A DNA stretch of 64,000 bases, taken from Brevundimonas mediterranea. GTDB lineage: Bacteria > Pseudomonadota > Alphaproteobacteria > Caulobacterales > Caulobacteraceae. Numbering within the stretch: the stretch's first letter is position 1; every line of letters starts with the position of its first letter. Location: NCBI RefSeq assembly GCF_014196125.1, contig NZ_JACIDA010000002.1:682001-746000 (forward strand), written 5' to 3'. The position numbers and the translations under genes are program-made. The notes beneath the pieces were generated by a model that was given only the letters and a program-made list of their open reading frames with translations, did not search any database and was not told the DNA's origin. This document shows, one piece after another, positions 19,254-28,567 of this stretch.

Positions 19254-21801
19254 GCAGTACCAGCTCGACACCCTCGAGGCGCTCGACCGCTACGTTCAGG
19301 CGCTCGCACAGGCTCGCGTGGCGGAGGCGAACCAGCGCGCAGCGCTCGAAGCCCTAGACGATGCGACGCGTGCGCCGCTCCTCGCCGTTCTCCCGGACCC
19401 CCCGGTTGTCGCCTGGGCCGCGCTCCAGCAGGCCGGGCAGACCGCTTCGCCCGACCCCTGGCGTGATCTTCCGGATGGTCACGGGCGCCAGACGCCGCAC
19501 GTCTGCCTCGAATTGCCTACGGGGTCGGGCAAGACGCTGATTGCGGGGCACGCAGTCGGCCGCATCCTGTCCGGGCTGAACGGGGCGTCAACGGGCTTCG
19601 TCCTCTGGCTCGTCCCCTCGGACGCCATCTACCAGCAGACCCGGGCCCAGCTCCGGGATCGCGGCCATCCCATTCGCCAGGCGCTGGAGATCGCCAGCGG
19701 CGGCCGGCTGAAGCTGCTCGAAAAGGGATCGGACTTCTCGCGGGCGGATGTCGAGGACGGCCTGACCGTCATGCTTCTGATGCTTCAGTCCGCGCGGCTC
19801 CCGCGTGAGAACTCCGAACAGAAGGCGCTCAAGGTCTTCCGCGAAAGCGGACGCTACGCCAGCTTCTATCCGGAGGGAGACGACCTGACCGCCGCCCAGG
19901 CGCTGAAGGCGCGCGTTCCGAACCTCGAGACGCATGACCTGCTCAGCGGAGAGCCGGGGGCGATTGTCCAGAGCCTTGGCAATACGCTCAAGCTCATTCG
20001 CCCGGTCATCGTGCTCGATGAGGGTCATACGGCCTACAGCGTCGAACGGCGGCGCCTGCTAGGGCAGTTCAACCCGCGCTTTCTGGTCGAGCTGACGGCC
20101 ACGCCGGGCCGCGAGCTGTCCAACATCCTGGTGAAGATCGGCGGGCAGCGGCTCCGCGACGCCGAGATGATCAAGCTGCCGATCGAGCTTGTCGCCGACA
20201 ACCAGGTGCCGTGGCAGGACACCCTGCAGGCCGCCTTGGAGCAACGCGCCCGGCTCGAACGGCTTGCGTTGGATCATGAGGCGACGAGCGGTCGGTACAT
20301 CCGGCCCATCATGCTGGTCCGCGTCGAGGTCACCGGCCGGGAACAGAGGGACAAGGGCCGCATCCATACCGAGGACGCCGTCGACGCCCTCATCGGGATG
20401 GGGGTGCCGCCGGAGTGGATTCGCCGGCAGACCGCCATCGACAAGGAACTGGACGACCAGCTGCTGTCCGACACCAGCCCGGTGCGTATCATCATCACCC
20501 GGGACGCGCTGCGTGAAGGTTGGGACTGCCCCTTCGCCTATGTCCTGACGCTCCTGACCAAGTCGCGGGCAAAGACCGCGCTGACGCAGATGATTGGGCG
20601 GGTGCTGCGACAGCCAGGCGCAAGGCGGACCGGCGTTCCGGAACTCGACAGCGCCTGGGTGTTCTGCACCGACACGACGGTCAAGGACGCCGTCGAGGGG
20701 GTGCGCAACGGTCTGAGTGAGGAAGGCATGGCCGACCTGAGGCTGCAGGTGCGCAGCCAAGGACTGGCCGAGGCCGAGACGCGGACCGTGGGGCGGCGCC
20801 CACAGTGGGCCGGCAGCCGGGTTCTCGTGCCCACGGTGACTCATGCTGACGACAAGGGCGGTGTGCGCCTCCTGGATTTCGATCGGGATATCCTGGCCGA
20901 AGTCGACTGGTCCGCACTTCTATATGAGGGCGGCGCGGATCTGGTCCTCGACGAGCCCGGCGCGCGAAGGGCGCGTCGATCCGTCGACTATACGAACGGT
21001 CAGCTCGCGGCCGGGGCCGCGTCGCCCACCCAGCGCTTGGCGGGCGAGATCGATCGACCCGATTTGGCCCGACGCCTCTTGGGATTGGTCCCTAACCCGT
21101 GGGTGGCGATGACCTTCGTCGATCAGGCGATCGCAGCGCTTCGGGGGCGCGGCCTCGGCGACGTCGAGATCGGCCGCGGACGGCTGGATATTGTTTCGTC
21201 TATCCGCGTCGAGCTGGGCGGGAAGGTCGAAGCGGCGGCCCGCGCCATCTTCATGACGAAGTTGGACGCGGGCATAATTGCATTCCGATTGACAGGGTCT
21301 GCGGTCGACTGGGAAATGCCGCTGACGTTTGAAACGTCCTTCCGTCCTCGCGTCGACAGGTGGCTGACTGATGACCACGGGGACAAGGTCGGCCGGACGC
21401 TCTTCGTCGACGGCGTGAAGGACGGCGAGCTCAACGGGTTCGAAACCGACGTCGCCCTCTATCTCGACGGCAAGGACGCTCTCGCCTGGTGGTGGCGCCT
21501 AACCTCGCGAGGCGCCTGGGGCTTGCAGGGTTGGCGGCGCAACAGGATCTATCCGGACTTCCTTGTTCGCTTCGCCGGCGACGGCAGGAATCTCATGGTC
21601 CTCGAGACCAAGGGCAAGCAGCTCGACAACGACGACACCCGGTTCAAGCGCGAGCTCATGGACGCGCTTCAAGCGGCCTATCGCCAACCGATAACCGGTG
21701 AAGTCGAACTATTTGACGAAGCGCCCGACTCTGTCCGGTTCACGATGTTGCTGCAGGACGAGGACTGGAAAACGAGTCTGGCTGGCGCTCTCGCGCCGTG
21801 A
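19243..21801 (+). CDS. Type III restriction endonuclease subunit (Res), SF2 helicase-nuclease
   Basis: An 852-residue protein: Walker A LPTGSGKT (about 91-98), motif II DEGH (about 260-263, a DEGH variant of DExH), motif III LTATPG, motif VI QMIGRVLRQP, and a C-terminal PD-(D/E)XK nuclease with YPDF (D about 771) and LETKGK (E about 788, K about 790). Translocates on DNA and cuts when bound to Mod. Start at ATG 19243, overlapping the end of mod; an upstream Met at 19192 lies wholly inside mod. Confidence 0.92.
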   Translation: MQLKQYQLDTLEALDRYVQALAQARVAEANQRAALEALDDATRAPLLAVLPDPPVVAWAALQQAGQTASPDPWRDLPDGHGRQTPHVCLELPTGSGKTLIAGHAVGRILSGLNGASTGFVLWLVPSDAIYQQTRAQLRDRGHPIRQALEIASGGRLKLLEKGSDFSRADVEDGLTVMLLMLQSARLPRENSEQKALKVFRESGRYASFYPEGDDLTAAQALKARVPNLETHDLLSGEPGAIVQSLGNTLKLIRPVIVLDEGHTAYSVERRRLLGQFNPRFLVELTATPGRELSNILVKIGGQRLRDAEMIKLPIELVADNQVPWQDTLQAALEQRARLERLALDHEATSGRYIRPIMLVRVEVTGREQRDKGRIHTEDAVDALIGMGVPPEWIRRQTAIDKELDDQLLSDTSPVRIIITRDALREGWDCPFAYVLTLLTKSRAKTALTQMIGRVLRQPGARRTGVPELDSAWVFCTDTTVKDAVEGVRNGLSEEGMADLRLQVRSQGLAEAETRTVGRRPQWAGSRVLVPTVTHADDKGGVRLLDFDRDILAEVDWSALLYEGGADLVLDEPGARRARRSVDYTNGQLAAGAASPTQRLAGEIDRPDLARRLLGLVPNPWVAMTFVDQAIAALRGRGLGDVEIGRGRLDIVSSIRVELGGKVEAAARAIFMTKLDAGIIAFRLTGSAVDWEMPLTFETSFRPRVDRWLTDDHGDKVGRTLFVDGVKDGELNGFETDVALYLDGKDALAWWWRLTSRGAWGLQGWRRNRIYPDFLVRFAGDGRNLMVLETKGKQLDNDDTRFKRELMDALQAAYRQPITGEVELFDEAPDSVRFTMLLQDEDWKTSLAGALAP

Positions 21802-21850
21802 GCTGGCCAACCGCCGCGAGAAGTCAATCGCCGCAGCCGTGGCCGGCAGC

Positions 21851-22339
21851 ATGAAGCCGATTGACCTGATCACATCGCGCCGGGTGCATCTGGCCCGGTT
21901 TTCTAATCGAAGTGGGGCCGAGGGAGAGCGCACCGCCGCCTTGATTCAGTCGGACTGGACCGAGCGCCCGCGTGGGGCCGCGCTCGCAGGGCTTCTCGCG
22001 GCGCTCAAGCGCGACGGCGTCATCCTCAAAGCCTCGAGTTTCGACGCGCTCGCGACCCCCTCTCCCTTGGACTACATTGATCAGGAGCGGCTGCGATCGC
22101 AGCTGGCCCTCACCACCTTCATTGAAATCAAGACGGCGAACCAGCCACGGGTCAAACCCGGTTTCGCGGGGTTCTTTTTTGCACTTACTGAGGCGGAGAT
22201 CCAAGCCGCTAATCAGCTGGGAGAACGCCACCGGGTGGCGCTGTTCAACAAGCTGACCGGAGAGCTCTTGCTGACTTCCGTACCAGAGATCCTGTCGCGA
22301 AGCCGGTCGACGAACTGGCAGGTCTCGGTTCAGCTTTAG
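21851..22339 (+). CDS. DUF3883/NOV-like protein downstream of type III RM
   Basis: A 162-residue protein whose C-terminal half, FIEIKTA followed by GFFFALTEAEIQAANQLGERHRVALF, has the layout of DUF3883 / protein-NO-VEIN C-terminal domains (strand with E-x-K, then F-x-L-T/S-x-x-E, then a Tyr/His-containing strand), a restriction-endonuclease-like fold found in many defence loci. The start is uncertain: ATG 21851 is the first Met after the Res stop; a GTG at 21839 is in frame, and an open frame reaches back to 21698 inside res. Transcribed with the RM genes. Confidence 0.55.
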   Translation: MKPIDLITSRRVHLARFSNRSGAEGERTAALIQSDWTERPRGAALAGLLAALKRDGVILKASSFDALATPSPLDYIDQERLRSQLALTTFIEIKTANQPRVKPGFAGFFFALTEAEIQAANQLGERHRVALFNKLTGELLLTSVPEILSRSRSTNWQVSVQL

Positions 22340-22645
22340 GCTGGAGACCGGTGGGGCTCCCCCAGTCGGCCTTCCCCGCTCACATTCGTTTCCGTGTGGA
22401 AAGATGGTAAACCAAGTCGATCGCCTGGCTGTTGAGACGCAGGGGGTCGCCTGTCTCCAGCGGTGGGCCTACCGGCTGAAGGACGACAAGCGGGAGGCTA
22501 GCTTCCAGATGGCCGGCGACGCCATCCATTTCTCGTCGCATCGCGCGAAGCGCCAACGGTCGTTGCGCTTCTGCTGACCGTACTAGCTCTTGCTCGACTT
22601 CGACCTCTGGTTGAGATAGCCGTAATAGACGCGCGAGGGGGCCAT
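22340..22645. other. Intergenic region before the Gabija-like pair
   Basis: 306 bp. Contains one small ORF (22404-22577, 57 codons, MVNQVDRLAVETQGVACLQ...) that has protein-like composition but no recognisable family or good ribosome-binding site; I treat it as possible but unsupported. The ribosome-binding site GAGGGG of the next gene is at its right end. Confidence 0.4.
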
Positions 22646-24925
22646 ATGTATCTACACTCTTACCGTCTCAAGAACTACCGACGGCTACGCGACGTCCGCG
22701 TTGAGCTCGCACCGGATATCTCGATTTTCGTTGGAGCAAACAACAGCGGGAAGACATCCGCCACGCAAGCCATCATCATGTTCTTGTCAGGTGCGAAGGA
22801 CCGTTTTTCACTTTTTGACTTCAGCTCCAACACGTGGAGAGAGCTGAATGTTCTCGAGGAAGGTAACCCTGCTGAAGACACAAACGCCGTCATCCCGGCG
22901 ATCAGCTTGGACCTTTGGTTTGAGGTAACCGAATCGGATCTGTATCTGGCCATCCCAATCCTCCCGAGCACCGCGTGGGCGGGCAACATGGTCGGAGTCC
23001 GCGTCGAACTCGCCGCCAAAAATGGCGGCGAACTCCTCCAACGCTATCGCCAGCAGAAGCAGACAGCACTCGCACATGCAGCCGCGCTACCGGAAAGCAG
23101 CGGTAACTATGTGCCGTGGCCCAAGTCGCTCACGGACTACTTGGAGAAGGAGCTCCATAGCGAGTTCGAGCTCCGTTATTCGGTCCTTGACCGTGCACAG
23201 TTCAACGACGAGTTGGTCGCCAACGAAGGCTATGAGCCAGCACTCATCGCCGGTGAATTGAGCGGCGCAGCTGTCCTAAAATCACTTGTCCGCGTCGATT
23301 GTCTCAACGCTCAGCGCCACCTCGCGGACCCCTCGTCGCGCACCGAAGGAAGTGCTGGCAGATCGGAAGACCTGTCACGCCGCCTGAGCCGATTTTATCA
23401 GCGAAATTTAGAGCAGCGCGAAGAAGACCACTCCGCCCTCGCCGCCCTCTTCGCGTCAGAGGTCGGACTGAACCAGCACCTGATGGATGTCTTCGCGCCG
23501 ACGCTCGAACGGATAGCGACCCTTGGATATCCGGGCCTGAATAATCCACGTCTGGAGATCAAGTCTGCGCTGAACCCCGCGTCGGTCATGAGCCAGGACG
23601 CGCGCATCCATTACATTCTTGGCGATGGTGACGATGCCACGCGACTTCCGGATACTTACAATGGCTTGGGCTTCAAGAACCTCATCTACATGGTTGTGGA
23701 GATCCTCGACCTCCAAGCGAAATGGGTGGCGGAGGAAGAGAAACGCCCCCCTCTGCACCTGATTTTTATTGAGGAGCCGGAAGCGCACCTCCATGCCCAG
23801 CTGCAGCAAGTCTTTGTGCGAAATGTCCTCAGCCTATTGAGCCTGCCTGGCGAGATCGAGGGCGCGTTCGCCAGCCAAGTAGTCGTCACAACTCACTCCC
23901 CGCATGTGCTCTACGAGCGCGGCTTCGCACCAATCCGCTACTTCCGCCGGCACGTGGTCGATCAAGAGCAGACGACCCAGGTGTTGAACCTCTCCGCGTT
24001 CCAGCCCGGCGACGCTCCCAAGGACCGCGACTTTCTCCAGCGCTATTTGAAACTGACGCACTGCGATTTGTTTTTCGCCGACGCTGCGATCTTGGTGGAG
24101 GGCAACGTCGAACGCCTTCTCATGCCGCTGATGATCGAGAAGGAAGCCACCGGCTTGCGTTCGGCCGCCCTTTCGATCTTGGAGGTTGGCGGTGCATTCG
24201 GTCATCGGTTCAAGGAGCTCATTGAGTTCTTGGGCATCACCACGTTGATCGTAACCGACATCGACAGCGTAACCGCTGCGGCAGACCCGACCGTGACCGA
24301 AGAGGATGATTCCGAAGACGAAGAGGAAATCGAATTCGAGGTTCCTGCGGATCAGGCCGCCGATCCGGCGGTCAAGCGGTATGGCAAAGCCTGCCTGCCC
24401 AGCACGGCCGGTGCCGAAACGTCAAATCAGACCCTCATTCAGTGGCTGCCGAAGAGGCGCACCATTGCGGAGCTTCTCGCCGCAACGGCGGATGAAAAGA
24501 CGGCCGATCTAATCGGCTCAGAGCCCTCCAAGGTAATGGTCACCTATCAGACGGCAACCGACGTCACCTGGGGCGGTCAGACGACGTCGTTCTGTGGTCG
24601 TACGCTTGAAGAGGCCTTTGGTCTTGAGAACGCCGCGTGGTGCCAAGCGGCTGAACAGAAACCTGTGGGTCTCAAACTTCGGAAGGCAGCCGTTGACCCG
24701 ATGGCGCTTGCTCTAGGCCTGCACAAGCGTGTGGGCGGAAAGGGCTTCGACAAAACTAAGTTCGCACTCCAGGTCCTCGCTGCAAACAAGGATGCTTGGG
24801 TGTCGCCGGGTTACATTCGAGCCGGGCTCCTATGGCTCGCGGAGCAGGTCGATCTGGAGGTCGAGCAGGAGGCGGATGCCATCGTCGAGGCGGCCGAGGC
24901 GGTCGACGGAGCTCCGCATGAGTAG
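22646..24925 (+). CDS. OLD-family ATPase/TOPRIM nuclease (Gabija GajA-like)
   Basis: A 759-residue protein. N-terminal ABC-type ATPase: YRLKNYRRLRDV strand, Walker A GANNSGKT (30-37), Walker B FIEEPEAHLHAQL (about 373-385) and THSPHVLY. C-terminal TOPRIM nuclease: ILVEGNVERLL (E about 484) and TDIDS (about 538). In Gabija, GajA nicks DNA when nucleotide is depleted. At 759 residues it is longer than the roughly 580-residue reference GajA. The extra part includes an acidic stretch (about residues 548-572, rich in E and D) inserted after the TDIDS motif. The downstream helicase gene overlaps by 8 bp. Confidence 0.85.
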   Translation: MYLHSYRLKNYRRLRDVRVELAPDISIFVGANNSGKTSATQAIIMFLSGAKDRFSLFDFSSNTWRELNVLEEGNPAEDTNAVIPAISLDLWFEVTESDLYLAIPILPSTAWAGNMVGVRVELAAKNGGELLQRYRQQKQTALAHAAALPESSGNYVPWPKSLTDYLEKELHSEFELRYSVLDRAQFNDELVANEGYEPALIAGELSGAAVLKSLVRVDCLNAQRHLADPSSRTEGSAGRSEDLSRRLSRFYQRNLEQREEDHSALAALFASEVGLNQHLMDVFAPTLERIATLGYPGLNNPRLEIKSALNPASVMSQDARIHYILGDGDDATRLPDTYNGLGFKNLIYMVVEILDLQAKWVAEEEKRPPLHLIFIEEPEAHLHAQLQQVFVRNVLSLLSLPGEIEGAFASQVVVTTHSPHVLYERGFAPIRYFRRHVVDQEQTTQVLNLSAFQPGDAPKDRDFLQRYLKLTHCDLFFADAAILVEGNVERLLMPLMIEKEATGLRSAALSILEVGGAFGHRFKELIEFLGITTLIVTDIDSVTAAADPTVTEEDDSEDEEEIEFEVPADQAADPAVKRYGKACLPSTAGAETSNQTLIQWLPKRRTIAELLAATADEKTADLIGSEPSKVMVTYQTATDVTWGGQTTSFCGRTLEEAFGLENAAWCQAAEQKPVGLKLRKAAVDPMALALGLHKRVGGKGFDKTKFALQVLAANKDAWVSPGYIRAGLLWLAEQVDLEVEQEADAIVEAAEAVDGAPHE

Positions 24926-26840
24926 CAGTCGCGCGAACAAGCCCGACACTGCGGCAGACCTTGAACTCGCCACATGCCTATTGGGAGCGGAACTGCGTTG
25001 CTTCGTGATGGTCGCTGGCGCGGGTTCCGGCAAAACGACCTCGTTGGTGAAGGCGCTTGCGACCACAGTCGCCACCCACGGCAAAACGCTAAAACTGCGA
25101 CGCCAACGCATCGCGTGCATCACCTACACGGAGGTCGCGGCCGGGGAAATTTGGGCCGATGTTGGGAATAATCCGCTGGTTCACGTCTCGACGATCCATA
25201 GCTTCCTCTGGTCGATCACGCGCTCATTTCAGCGGGACATTAAAGCCTGGGTTCTGCGCCGCATCGGTGAAAGGATCGACGACCTGACTGCGACGGCGGC
25301 CGGCTACGGCCCGCGCGTTCAGCAGCGCACCCGCGACAAAAACCAGCGTGACATCGCGCGGTACGAGGCGGCGACTGCCGAGGTGCAAAGCGTGAAAAAC
25401 TTCACCTACGGCACTGGCAGTGACTACCCAAAAGGCATTCTCGGGCACGACGACATCATTCATATGGCGACGGACCTTATGCGCGAGCGCCCACTTTTTC
25501 GGACGTTGGTAGCGCAGCAGTTTCCGTTCGTTTTCGTCGATGAAAGTCAGGACACTCAAGAGGCTGTTGTAGAAGCCTTGAAGGCTGTCGCAGCCCAAGC
25601 TGGCAACCGCTTCTGCCTTGGCTTCTTCGGTGACCCGATGCAGCAGATCTATCCCACCGGAATCGGGCCGATCACGCTGGAGAATGGCTGGCTACTGATT
25701 GAGAAGGAGGAGAATTTCCGTTGCCCGCGCACCGTGCTTAACGTTGCGAACGCCATTCGACGTGATGGTGATGACCTGGTCCAGATTGGAGGGCGGAGTG
25801 CGGAAGTCGACGGCGTCCGTGCGGTCGTTGAAGGTTCGGCTCGCATCTTTGTTCTTCCGGCCGATGGGCGGCGAAACGAACGTCTTGCAGCGGTGCGAGG
25901 CTTCGTAGCGCGCGAGGACCAGAACCCAGCCTGGGCAGACGGACCCGATGCTGACTTCAAAATGCTCGTGATCGTCCATCGCATGGCAGCCGATCGCCTA
26001 GGCTTCGGCGCGCTGTACGCCGCGATGAATGATAAAGCGCCAAGCGCGTTCAAAGACGGATTTCTCGACGCTTCAGCTTGGCCGATCCGACCATTCGAGA
26101 GCTTCGTCCTTCCACTTACTGAGGCGTTGGAAGCCGGCGACGAGTTTGCGGCGATGTCGCTGCTGCGGAAGCAGTGTCCATTGCTTGAGAAAGACAGTCT
26201 TCCGAAGGCCGGCGTGGCTGCGCTTCTGGCCAAGCTCCGAACAGCGAGCGCGCATTTACAAGCACAAATGCAGGCCGGATCTGGGGCGTCTGTTGGTGAC
26301 GTCTTCACCCATCTACGGGACGCACGGCTTCTCACACTCGATCCACGCCTCTTGGCATTTCTGGATGATCGCGCCCCAGCGCAGCCACAGGCTGCTGAGG
26401 GCGACGAGGATGAGGAAGATGGCGGTCGCGAGATCGCAGCGATGGACGCTCTCCTCCGATGTGCTGCCTCTGAGTTTCGAGGCTATCGCGGGTACATTCA
26501 GCAGCTCTCGCCCTTCTCAACGCAGCAAGGCATCAAAGGTGCGGAGTTCGAACGAGTGCTAGTCGTGCTCGATGACGATGAGGGTACGCACGTTCAGTTC
26601 TCGTACGACAAGTACTTCGGCGTGAAGGCTCCCTCGGCCCGCGATCTGGAAAACATGCGTGAAGGCAAGCCAACATCCGTCGATCGCACTCGACGACTTT
26701 TCTACGTGTGTTGCACACGGGCTCTGACCGACCTCATCGTCGTGTATTTCGCGCCCTCGACGGCGGACGCGGAACGTCAGGTCAGAGCTTCCGGCATCTT
26801 CCCAGATGCGGCCGTTTACGACGGAGCAGCCTTGGCTTAG
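24918..26840 (+). CDS. UvrD/Rep-like SF1 helicase (Gabija GajB-like)
   Basis: A 640-residue SF1A helicase: Walker A VAGAGSGKTT (about 32-41), motif Ia CITYTEVAA, motif II FVDESQDTQ (about 206-214), motif III GDPMQQIY, motif IV ENFRCPRTV, and motif VI DRTRRLFYVCCTRAL. Pairs with the OLD-family nuclease immediately upstream; overlapping ATG inside the last codons of that gene (GCATGAGTAG) implies coupled translation. GajB is thought to sense DNA ends and amplify nucleotide depletion. I chose this start over the upstream frame from 24729, which lies inside gajA. Confidence 0.85.
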   Translation: MSSSRANKPDTAADLELATCLLGAELRCFVMVAGAGSGKTTSLVKALATTVATHGKTLKLRRQRIACITYTEVAAGEIWADVGNNPLVHVSTIHSFLWSITRSFQRDIKAWVLRRIGERIDDLTATAAGYGPRVQQRTRDKNQRDIARYEAATAEVQSVKNFTYGTGSDYPKGILGHDDIIHMATDLMRERPLFRTLVAQQFPFVFVDESQDTQEAVVEALKAVAAQAGNRFCLGFFGDPMQQIYPTGIGPITLENGWLLIEKEENFRCPRTVLNVANAIRRDGDDLVQIGGRSAEVDGVRAVVEGSARIFVLPADGRRNERLAAVRGFVAREDQNPAWADGPDADFKMLVIVHRMAADRLGFGALYAAMNDKAPSAFKDGFLDASAWPIRPFESFVLPLTEALEAGDEFAAMSLLRKQCPLLEKDSLPKAGVAALLAKLRTASAHLQAQMQAGSGASVGDVFTHLRDARLLTLDPRLLAFLDDRAPAQPQAAEGDEDEEDGGREIAAMDALLRCAASEFRGYRGYIQQLSPFSTQQGIKGAEFERVLVVLDDDEGTHVQFSYDKYFGVKAPSARDLENMREGKPTSVDRTRRLFYVCCTRALTDLIVVYFAPSTADAERQVRASGIFPDAAVYDGAALA

Positions 26841-27283
26841 CGCTAACGCGGTTAGGACGCTTTGAACAGGATCTCCCTTCACAGCGCAGTCCGCTCACGG
26901 CTTCAGTTTGGCGAGCGTTATGACAACGGTCCGGACGCGATCAACCCAGCTCGCTTCCGTCGCCTTCGGCTGGCGTGCAGCTCCACTCCATGGCGTTTCC
27001 ACAGCGGCAAATGTCCGCTTCCAGTACACTGTTCAACGACCGCTCCTGGCGCATTATAGGCCTTAGGCGTAGAGCGGCGGTCGGTAATCGCCGCTTTGGC
27101 GACGAGCACGTTAGGTGCGCTTGGCTCTAGGAGCCGCCTCTGGTGGCTGGAACCAAGCCTATGCGTCCAAGGCTTCCACAATCTGATCAACACTCACGAT
27201 CGCCAGTCGTTGGAACATATGGCGAACTCGGCTATGGTCTGGATACGGATTCGTGTTGGCCATTTCGGCCGAAGGACAATCGG
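26841..27283. other. Intergenic region before Panacea/toxin pair
   Basis: 443 bp with no supported gene on either strand. It must carry the promoter of the following pair. The Panacea ribosome-binding site AAGGA is at 27272-27276. Confidence 0.5.
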
Positions 27284-27781
27284 TTGGCCAGAGACGTCAG
27301 GGAGATCGCAAACGCCGTCCTCGACGTGGCTGAGGCGAACGGCTTGGTCCTTTCCAACCTGCCCCTGAACAAGATCATCTACTTCGCGCATGCTTGGTAT
27401 CTGGCCCAGTACAATGAGGCGTTGGTGGACTCCGCGTTCGAGGCTTGGCAGCACGGTCCAGTCCATCCGCAGGTTTACCGCCAGCTTCGGACCTACGGCG
27501 ACAAGCCGATCAAAGGGCGTCTGACCCGCATTGACCTGACGACTGGACAGGACGTGCCGGTGGAGGTCGGGCTGAGCGATCAGGAGCGCCAGCACGTAGA
27601 ACAGATGACAAAGTTCTACGGGACCAAATCTGCGTTCTGGCTTGTCCAGAAGACCCACGAACCGGGAGCGCCGTGGGACCAGGTGTGGACGGCGGCGGAG
27701 GGTCGCCCGATGCCCGGAATGGTCATCCCGGACTCGATGACCGAATCATATTACCGCGATATCTTAAGGAGGCGTGTGTAA
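27284..27781 (+). CDS. Panacea-domain (SocA-like) antitoxin candidate
   Basis: A 165-residue protein built almost entirely of the Panacea / DUF4065 domain: helical IANAVLDVAEANG, NLPLNKIIYFAHAWYLAQYN and the hallmark FEAWQHGPVHPQVYRQL. Panacea domains are antitoxin modules that neutralise many unrelated toxins; SocA of Caulobacter is a proteolytic-adaptor member. I chose a TTG start at 27284 because AAGGA lies seven bases upstream and the product has the family length; the open frame extends to 27143 but the extra 47 residues are not family-like. Six bp separate it from the next gene, its likely toxin partner. Confidence 0.75.
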   Translation: MARDVREIANAVLDVAEANGLVLSNLPLNKIIYFAHAWYLAQYNEALVDSAFEAWQHGPVHPQVYRQLRTYGDKPIKGRLTRIDLTTGQDVPVEVGLSDQERQHVEQMTKFYGTKSAFWLVQKTHEPGAPWDQVWTAAEGRPMPGMVIPDSMTESYYRDILRRRV

Positions 27782-27787
27782 CCGCTG

Positions 27788-28516
27788 ATGGCCGATCTGC
27801 GCAGAACCCCATCCGTCCAACACGCCGTGGCGCTGATCAGGCCCACGATCGAGGCAACCGTCTTTGAGATGGAGAAGCTCGATCTCGCGCAGATACCGTT
27901 CTCGCTCGATCCCGGCCGCAGACTGTTCAAGCCACTGATGGAAGGTCAGTCCCTTGAATGGGCCCTGGGCCAAGTCGCGGCTGACAAGCACCAGAAGAAC
28001 ATCGCGCCGAACAAGGGGCTGGTGACGGCGTTCGCGCCCTATGCCGCCGAGAAGAAGGTGCCGTGGTTCCGCGAATGCGAACGCTACCTATTCCCCATCG
28101 GCAGCGGCGTATCTATCCCGGTGCGGCCGTCGGGGTTCTGGGTTGAAGACGGTCGTCTGCGGGTGCTCTGGGCGCAGTGCTGGAAGGGCCGGACGCTCGA
28201 CCCAACCCAGCGCGCCATCTTTAATACGATCCTGCGTCAGACCTTCTTCGTCGGCGACTTCAAAGACGCGGCGATGGAGTGGGTTGACTTGCGGGAACAG
28301 ACTCCGCGTGCCGGGCGCGAGGTTCAGGTCATCAACGGTGGTGATCTGGGAACCGTGTCGGCGGCGGAACTGGAGGACGCCCTGCGCATCCTGCTCGCGG
28401 CCTTCGAGATTCACAGCGAGCGGAAGGCCGAGCGCAAGGCGACGGAGAAGGCCAAGCGCAAGCCCAAGGATCGAGGTCCCGATCTGTTCGACCCGTCTGG
28501 CGGCATCACCGAGTAA
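27788..28516 (+). CDS. Unrecognised protein paired with Panacea antitoxin, candidate toxin
   Basis: A 242-residue protein I cannot place in a known family. N-terminus VALIRPTIEATVFEM and LDPGRRLFKPLMEGQ, a Trp/Arg-rich middle (KKVPWFRECERYLFPIG; LWAQCWKGRTLDP), and a strongly charged C-terminal tail (about 210-232, alternating Lys/Arg/Glu) ending DLFDPSGGITE. No signal peptide or membrane helix. Its start has AGGAGG 15 bases upstream, inside the end of the Panacea gene. Being six bp downstream of an antitoxin-type gene on the same strand suggests it is the toxin; the activity cannot be read from the sequence. Confidence 0.6.
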   Translation: MADLRRTPSVQHAVALIRPTIEATVFEMEKLDLAQIPFSLDPGRRLFKPLMEGQSLEWALGQVAADKHQKNIAPNKGLVTAFAPYAAEKKVPWFRECERYLFPIGSGVSIPVRPSGFWVEDGRLRVLWAQCWKGRTLDPTQRAIFNTILRQTFFVGDFKDAAMEWVDLREQTPRAGREVQVINGGDLGTVSAAELEDALRILLAAFEIHSERKAERKATEKAKRKPKDRGPDLFDPSGGITE

Positions 28517-28567
28517 GTATGATTGAGGTGCTGAAGCAGGCACCGAAACATGCGAGTACCGACACGG

